DNA from: Deltaproteobacteria bacterium
GTDB taxonomy: Bacteria; Desulfobacterota; GWC2-55-46; S146-73
Reading direction: 5' to 3'
Assembly (NCBI GenBank): GCA_015492355.1
Contig: WGFF01000373.1
Span: forward strand, 1-10,592
DNA: 10,592 bases
Below are positions 6,338 to 10,592 of this stretch, piece by piece. Below the pieces are notes generated by a model. It saw only the letters and a program-made list of their open reading frames with translations, did not search any database and was not told where the DNA came from. The position numbers and the translations under genes were made by a program. Position 1 is the stretch's first letter. Each line of letters begins with the position of its first letter.

Positions 6338-6560
6338 TGTTCCTCCTTGGACGACGTTTTTAAAACAACCACACCCCTTCCCAAGAGGTCTACCTGCCTG
6401 ATAAATCCCTTACCCTTCGATAAAGGGGGAACAGGTGAAGTACCCTGAAGCAAGGGGTAATGAGGGAAACCACGGGTTGTCTCCTCTCTTCCCACCTTAC
6501 TAAGACATGCCAGAATGCCTCGTGTGGGAGGGGAGGTCAACCAGAAGATTTCCATCAGAG
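6338..6560 (-). promoter_or_regulatory. gyrA leader and upstream region with small hairpins
   Basis: The gyrA ribosome site AAGGAGG lies just upstream of the ATG (about 6343-6350). Further out are two short hairpins, CCCTT/AAGGG (6413-6417 with 6423-6427) and TACCCT/GGGGTA (6441-6446 with 6454-6459). A CCCCTTCCCAAG stretch (about 6375-6386) resembles half of the dispersed palindrome in reverse. No confident promoter was recognised. Small open frames crossing this stretch on either strand look non-coding. Confidence 0.35.
6490..6530. repeat. Copy 2 of the short dispersed motif
   Basis: GCCAGAATGCC (6509-6519) is followed by TGTGGGAGGG, matching the motif at 970-996. The block is flanked by TCCCAC (6490-6495) and GTGGGA (6524-6529), which can pair, so it too sits in a hairpin. 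Confidence 0.4.
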
Positions 6561-6810
6561 TATGATATTAAGGATTCAAAACCCTGTCAAGGTCTGGAGT
6601 GGACGGTGCCCTGAAGAGCCCCTTTTACAAGCCCTGCCAGAAGCTGCATCCTATGAGCAGGAATGAATGGTCTCATTGATAAAGCCTCCTTTCAGGATGG
6701 TTATGTGGCCACCCGGATGGGTCAACAGAGTGGAAGGTCCTGCCCCCTTTGTCCTGCAATAAAACCCCCCTCCTTTCGATCCAATGGTTATGGTAATGGG
6801 GTATCTTTTT
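6561..6810. other. Intergenic DNA with no recognisable feature
   Basis: 250 bp within the gyrA/ppdK divergent spacer. I see no credible reading frame, RNA gene or clear promoter. A small + strand open frame ending near 6666 lacks a ribosome site and protein-like composition. Confidence 0.5.
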
Positions 6811-6961
6811 CGGACTAAGTCCTGAGGGAAACCCCTTTTGTAAAAGGGGTTTCCCTCAAACTCCCTTCCCCAAAACTTTTGGTCTAAAGTTCTTTGGGAA
6901 AGGGGACAGGGGAAAACACTTTTTTACCAGAAAAGGGCGATAAACCCGGAGGGTTTTCCCC
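6811..6961. repeat. Cluster of palindromes between divergent gyrA and ppdK
   Basis: Four adjacent dyads. First, GGACTAAGTCC (6812-6822). Second, a perfect 17-bp-arm inverted repeat (6823-6839 with 6842-6858) with only two central bases. Third, a long imperfect palindrome (6861-6912), copy B of the dispersed family, pairing CCCTTCCC...AACTTT with AAAGTT...GGGAAAGGG. Fourth, GGGGAAAAC (6909-6917) with GTTTTCCCC (6953-6961), enclosing AAACCC-GGA-GGGTTT. The flanking genes diverge, so none of these is needed as their terminator. Confidence 0.75.
6861..6912. repeat. Dispersed palindromic repeat, copy B
   Basis: The best preserved of the three copies: CTCCCTTCCCC at the left end, AACTTT/AAAGTT in the centre, and GGGAAAGGGGACAGGGG at the right end. 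It matches copy A at the right end and copy C at the left end (CTCCCTTCC). Confidence 0.55.
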
Positions 6962-7031
6962 ACAACAACTTGCCCCTCAATATCTACATACTTCAGGTCC
7001 GATTTGATGACCCATTACCATAGTTATTTCG

Positions 7032-7060
7032 TTGATGTTTTTCTACTTTTCTGTTAATCT
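7032..7060 (+). promoter_or_regulatory. Possible sigma-70-type promoter of ppdK
   Basis: TTGATG (7032-7037), 17 bp, then TAATCT (7055-7060) would start the message near 7067, giving a leader of about 27 nt. The -10 match is poor (3 of 6), so this is a low-confidence call made on position and spacing. Confidence 0.25.
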
Positions 7061-7093
7061 TAACTGGAAAATCTTTCCCGGGAGGAGTGTTCT

Positions 7094-9781
7094 ATGGCGA
7101 AGAAGAAATTTATCTATTTCTTCGGTGGTGGCAAGGCTGAGGGCAATGGAAAGATGAAGGAACTCCTTGGCGGTAAAGGGGCAGGACTTGCAGAGATGAC
7201 CAATATAGGTCTGCCTGTTCCGGCAGGTTTTACCATAACAACAGAGGTGTGTGATTACTACTACAGGCACAACAGGACCTATCCCCCTGGATTCGACAAA
7301 GAACTCTCAAGAAACATAACAAGGCTTGAAAGGCTTGTAGGCAAGAGGTTTGGAGACCCTGACGATCCCCTTCTTGTGTCTGTAAGGTCTGGTGCGGCAA
7401 GGTCGATGCCAGGGATGATGGAGACCATACTCAACCTCGGCTTGAACGATGTGTCTGTGGAGGGACTCTCAAAGAAGACCACCAACAGGAGATTTGCCCT
7501 GGATGCCTACAGGCGCTTTATAGTCATGTATGGTTCAACCGCAAAGGGTGTGCCCAGGGAAAGATTCGAAGAGGAGTTCAATGATATCAAGGAGAGACGT
7601 ACAAAGGTACGGCTCAGAAGGAGTACTGTCTTTGATACGGATGTAAACGAGGAGGAACTGGAAGAACTCATACCCATACTCAAGAAGGTGTACAAGGACC
7701 ATACAGGGGAGGAATTCCCGAATGACCCCGGGGAACAACTGCGCGGGGCGATAGATGCTGTGATAAGGTCATGGATGGCAGAAAAGGCTGTAACATACAG
7801 AAAGGTAGAGAAGATAACAGGACTTAAGGGTACAGCGGTGAACATCGTCCAGATGGTCTTCGGCAACATGGGAGATAATTCAGGTACAGGTGTATGTTTC
7901 ACAAGGGACCCGAGCACAGGGGAAAATACATTCTATGGCGACCTCCTTATGAATGCCCAGGGTGAGGACGTGGTGGCTGGTATACGCACCCCCATACATC
8001 TTAAAGACCTCGAACGTATAATGCCGAAGGTGTACAGACAGCTCTGCCAGGTAAGAAAAAAACTGGAAAGACACTATAGAGACATGCAGGATATAGAGTT
8101 CACAATAGAGGAGGGAAAACTCTACATACTCCAGACAAGGGCTGGCAAGCGTTCTCCCAGGGCTTCTTTCAAGATAGCAGTGGATATGGTAAAGGAAAGA
8201 CTCATAACCAGGGAGGAAGCCATCCTCAGGATAACTGACAAGGATATAGAGGGATTGTTCTATCCTGTTATAGATCCATCCATACCGAAGGAGGAGCTCA
8301 AAAAATACTTCTTTGCCGCTGGTATAGGTGCTGTGCCTGGTGCTGCCTCCGGACGTGTGGTGTTTACCGCAAAGGACGCAGAGGAGTGGACAGCAAGGGG
8401 TGAGAGGGTGGTGCTCGTCAGAAAGGAGACGAGTCCTGAGGATGTGGGTGGTATGCACGCTGCAAAGGGTATACTCACTGCAACAGGTGGTAAGACCTCC
8501 CATGCAGCAGTAGTTGCAAGGGGATGGGGCAAGTGCTGTGTGGTGGGCTGTGAAGACCTCAACATAGACTACGAAGGTAAGACCATGAAGGTGGGCAACA
8601 CCGTCATAAAGGAAGGTGATGAGATAACACTCAATGGCTCCACAGGTGAGGTCTTCAGGACTGCATTGAGGCTTATAGACCCCGAGCTCCCGCCTGCATA
8701 CGATACACTCATGAAGTGGGCTGACAGGGTACGGGTGCTGAAGGTAAGGACAAACGTGGATACACCCTATGATGCAGAAAATGCAGTAAGGCTCGGTGCA
8801 GAGGGTATAGGGCTATGCAGGACAGAGCACATGTTCTTCGATACGGACGAGCGGAGGATAGCCATACAGCGGATGATACTGGCAGAGAACGAAGGGACAA
8901 GGAAAGAGGCTCTGGAGGAACTCCTCCCCTTCCAGAAGAGGGATTTTATGGGTATCTTCAGGGCAATGGATGGAAAGCCTGTGACAATAAGGCTCCTTGA
9001 CCCACCACTCCATGAGTTCGTACCCCATACAGAGGACGAACAGAAACACCTCGCCCAGATGCTCGGCATGCCATTCCATCAGGTAAAGAGAAACATATCC
9101 AGGCTCCATGAGACAAACCCCATGCTCGGACACAGGGGTTGCAGGCTATGTATCACCTATCCAGAGATACTCGATACACAGGTCAGGGCTATAATGGAGG
9201 CTGCATGTGAATGCAAGAAGAAGGGTATAAAGGTACTGCCAGAGATAATGCTCCCCCTCATCATGGATGCAAAGGAACTGGGTATACTCGCCCAGAGGAC
9301 AAGGGAGGTCGCTGAAAGGGTGATGAAGGAGCAGGGAGTGAGGGTGAAATACAGTGTAGGTACCATGATAGAAGTACCCAGGGCAGCACTCCTTGCAGAC
9401 AGGATAGGCAGGATAGCTGAATTCTTCTCCTTCGGTACCAACGACCTCACACAGATGACACTCGGCATGTCAAGGGACGATGCAGGAAGGTTCCTGCCAG
9501 AGTATGTGGACGAGAAGAAGGCAGGCATACTCAAGACAGACCCCTTCCAGTCCCTTGATCAGGAAGGTGTGGGGCTACTTATAAAGATGGCGGTACAGAA
9601 GGGAAGGAAGGCAAATCCGTCCCTTAAAATAGGTATATGTGGCGAGCACGGAGGAGACCCTGCATCCGTTGAGTTCTGCCAGCGAAATGACTTTGACTAT
9701 GTATCGTGTTCTCCCTTCAGGGTGCCCATAGCAAGGCTTGCAGCAGCACAGGCACAGATAAGATGGCCCAGAAAGAGATAA
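7094..9781 (+). CDS. ppdK: Pyruvate, phosphate dikinase
   Basis: Interconverts pyruvate + ATP + phosphate with PEP + AMP + diphosphate in the cytosol, serving gluconeogenesis or PPi-dependent glycolysis in anaerobes. It has 895 residues, slightly longer than the usual ~875. The N-terminal ATP-grasp domain starts GGKGAGLAEMTNIGLPVPAG (26-45) and ends near LQTRAGKRS (346-354). The phosphohistidine domain carries GGKTSHAAVVARGWGK (465-480) with catalytic His470 and Thr468 at the place of the plant regulatory Thr. The C-terminal PEP/pyruvate barrel shows GLCRTEHMFF (Arg576), TIRLLDPPLHEF (Arg633), GTMIEVPRA (Glu759), FGTNDLTQ (Asn783, Asp784) and CGEHGGDP (Cys849). All key residues are present. 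Part of the extra length is an Arg-rich, then acidic insert at about 165-195. GGAGG lies 8 nt before the ATG. No regulatory kinase/phosphorylase gene is adjacent. Confidence 0.98.
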   Translation: MAKKKFIYFFGGGKAEGNGKMKELLGGKGAGLAEMTNIGLPVPAGFTITTEVCDYYYRHNRTYPPGFDKELSRNITRLERLVGKRFGDPDDPLLVSVRSGAARSMPGMMETILNLGLNDVSVEGLSKKTTNRRFALDAYRRFIVMYGSTAKGVPRERFEEEFNDIKERRTKVRLRRSTVFDTDVNEEELEELIPILKKVYKDHTGEEFPNDPGEQLRGAIDAVIRSWMAEKAVTYRKVEKITGLKGTAVNIVQMVFGNMGDNSGTGVCFTRDPSTGENTFYGDLLMNAQGEDVVAGIRTPIHLKDLERIMPKVYRQLCQVRKKLERHYRDMQDIEFTIEEGKLYILQTRAGKRSPRASFKIAVDMVKERLITREEAILRITDKDIEGLFYPVIDPSIPKEELKKYFFAAGIGAVPGAASGRVVFTAKDAEEWTARGERVVLVRKETSPEDVGGMHAAKGILTATGGKTSHAAVVARGWGKCCVVGCEDLNIDYEGKTMKVGNTVIKEGDEITLNGSTGEVFRTALRLIDPELPPAYDTLMKWADRVRVLKVRTNVDTPYDAENAVRLGAEGIGLCRTEHMFFDTDERRIAIQRMILAENEGTRKEALEELLPFQKRDFMGIFRAMDGKPVTIRLLDPPLHEFVPHTEDEQKHLAQMLGMPFHQVKRNISRLHETNPMLGHRGCRLCITYPEILDTQVRAIMEAACECKKKGIKVLPEIMLPLIMDAKELGILAQRTREVAERVMKEQGVRVKYSVGTMIEVPRAALLADRIGRIAEFFSFGTNDLTQMTLGMSRDDAGRFLPEYVDEKKAGILKTDPFQSLDQEGVGLLIKMAVQKGRKANPSLKIGICGEHGGDPASVEFCQRNDFDYVSCSPFRVPIARLAAAQAQIRWPRKR

Positions 9782-9782
9782 A

Positions 9783-9829
9783 AACCCTCCCAGAGGGGTT
9801 GAAGATTCACACACACACCCTTGTTTTTT
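9783..9829 (+). terminator. Weak terminator-like hairpin after ppdK
   Basis: AACCCTC-CCA-GAGGG(G)TT (9783-9800) is a 7-bp stem with one bulged G, two bases past the ppdK stop. The T6 run comes only at 9824-9829, after a CA dinucleotide tract (9808-9818). The spacing is poor for a classic terminator. Confidence 0.25.
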
Positions 9830-9863
9830 GTCTATACCTCTGCCTCTATCCCGGAGACCTCAC

Positions 9864-9907
9864 CTCCCTTCCAGAAGACCTTGGGCTCAGGGGCTTTTGG
9901 GAAGGGG
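9864..9907. repeat. Dispersed palindromic repeat, copy C, with competing arms
   Basis: CTCCCTTCC begins this copy, AAGACCTTGGGCT (9875-9887) is identical to copy A, and GGGAAGGGG ends it. CCCTTCC (9866-9872) pairs perfectly with GGAAGGG (9900-9906). A second CCCTTCC at 9916-9922 can pair with the same arm. Confidence 0.5.
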
Positions 9908-10061
9908 ATAAAAAACCCTTCCAGGGCTATAATCCCCATTTCAAAAGATATTTCTCCAGCAACCCCCCTTCTGTGCCTTCCATAATCGACTACCTGCCCG
10001 GATGAACCATCAGCCCTTTAAGGACTTGCCCATCCGAGCCTTTCCTGTTAATATTACCTCT

Positions 10062-10592
10062 ATGCTCGCCAGGGTATTGAGTGGCTTTGTCCTTGGTATA
10101 GATGCACATCCTGTCGAGGTGGAGGTGGACATCTCAAGGGGGCTTCCGTGTTTCTCAACTGTGGGACTCCCTGACAGTGCTGTGAAGGAGAGCAGAGACA
10201 GGGTCAAATCCGCCATAAAGAACTCTGGTTATACCTTCCCCACCAGTAGAATAACAGTAAACCTTGCACCAGCCTATGTGAAGAAGGAAGGCACTGTGTT
10301 CGACCTCCCTGTTGCAGTGGGCATACTCTCTGCCCAAGACATCATAAAAGATAAGGACCTTACGGATTATATCATCGTTGGGGAACTATCCCTCGACGGG
10401 AGGATAAGACCGATAAGAGGTGTTCTTTCCTTTGCGGTATGTGCAAGGAGGTTTAACAAGGCCCTTCTCCTCCCTTTTGAGAACATCAAAGAGGCACTGA
10501 TTGTGGATGACATAGAGGTCTACGGTGTGGATGGGCTCTCTCAGGTTGTTGAGTTCCTCAACGGTACACACCGTATAGAACCCCTCAGGGGC
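10062..10592 (+). CDS. YifB/ComM-family AAA+ (Mg-chelatase-like) protein, 3' end outside window
   Basis: The first 177 residues of a YifB/ComM-type protein, the family linked to branch migration in natural transformation in ComM-bearing bacteria; its role here is unknown. The N-terminal domain is unmistakable: LGIDAHPVEVEVDISRGLP, VGLPDSAVKESRDRVKSAIKNSG, ITVNLAPA, KKEGTVFDLPVAVGIL, VGELSLDGRIRPIRGVL, then ALLLPFENIKEA and VDGLSQVVEFL. The AAA+ Walker motifs would lie past the window end. The chosen ATG matches where homologues begin (M-L-A-x-V). The frame is open further up to an ATG at 10002, giving 20 extra residues with no family likeness. Neither start has a good Shine-Dalgarno sequence. 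It may be leaderless, weakly translated, or co-transcribed with ppdK. Confidence 0.93.
   Translation, partial: MLARVLSGFVLGIDAHPVEVEVDISRGLPCFSTVGLPDSAVKESRDRVKSAIKNSGYTFPTSRITVNLAPAYVKKEGTVFDLPVAVGILSAQDIIKDKDLTDYIIVGELSLDGRIRPIRGVLSFAVCARRFNKALLLPFENIKEALIVDDIEVYGVDGLSQVVEFLNGTHRIEPLRG

Larger units (their letters stand above)
9782..10061 (+). other. Spacer between ppdK and the YifB-family gene
   Basis: 280 bp holding the weak hairpin, the CA tract and repeat copy C. No credible promoter or Shine-Dalgarno sequence for the downstream gene is obvious. Only AAGGA at 10020-10024 resembles a ribosome site, and it is far from the best-supported start. Confidence 0.4.

Noticed and set aside
6307..6555. 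82-codon minus-strand frame overlapping the gyrA start
   Set aside because: No ribosome site, a Pro/Ser-rich random-looking product, and it overlaps repeats and hairpins of the gyrA leader.
6460..6666. 68-codon plus-strand frame in the divergent spacer
   Set aside because: No Shine-Dalgarno sequence and no recognisable sequence; it spans the dispersed motif.
7532..7542. GGTTCAACCGC, similar to a tRNA T-arm
   Set aside because: It lies inside the ppdK ATP-grasp coding region and no cloverleaf surrounds it.
8447..8510. GGKTSH instead of the common GGMTSH around the PPDK catalytic His as a possible defect
   Set aside because: His470, Thr468 and Ser469 are intact, and the Lys variant is, as far as I recall, seen in other bacterial PPDKs; no loss of function is implied.

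Overview
The window is bacterial chromosome with medium GC and dense, mostly housekeeping gene content. Across all genes isoleucine is often ATA and arginine is mostly AGG or AGA, a habit common in thermophilic and deep-branching bacteria. Together with the gene mix this fits something like a Nitrospirota (Thermodesulfovibrionia-type) or deltaproteobacterial-grade anaerobe. That placement is a weak inference. No phage, transposase, CRISPR, rRNA or tRNA gene was found.

Layout. Positions 1-749 (+ strand) hold two tandem genes for related small proteins of unknown function. The first is cut by the window start; the second has a clear signal peptide. A 320 bp convergent spacer (750-1069) follows, with three hairpins, one of them a good rho-independent terminator, and a possible small RNA. 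Positions 1070-6337 (- strand) read in the order gyrA (DNA gyrase A), a TPR lipoprotein, gpsA (glycerol-3-phosphate dehydrogenase) and pcm (protein L-isoaspartyl methyltransferase). The last three overlap tightly (64 bp, then ATGA), so they look like one operon; gyrA is separated from them by 281 bp carrying a 15-bp tandem repeat. Positions 6338-7093 are a long divergent spacer dense in palindromes. Positions 7094-9781 (+) encode pyruvate, phosphate dikinase (ppdK). After a 280-bp spacer, a YifB/ComM-family gene begins (10062 on) and runs off the end.

How the genes work together. gyrA controls supercoiling, gpsA makes glycerol 3-phosphate for phospholipids, pcm repairs aged proteins, and ppdK interconverts pyruvate and PEP. 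They do not form one pathway. The TPR lipoprotein and the signal-peptide-bearing Pcm suggest an envelope theme in the gyrA-downstream operon.

No complete new system is evident. The most unusual material is non-coding: a dispersed imperfect palindrome of about 50 bp in three intergenic copies, a 17-bp-arm perfect palindrome between divergent genes, a 58-bp array of 15-bp palindromic units, and a candidate ~110-nt RNA. In the coding part the main curiosities are a Pcm gene with two plausible translation starts (exported and cytosolic), a charged GpsA N-terminal extension created by gene overlap, and a gyrase with Ala at the quinolone-critical serine position.
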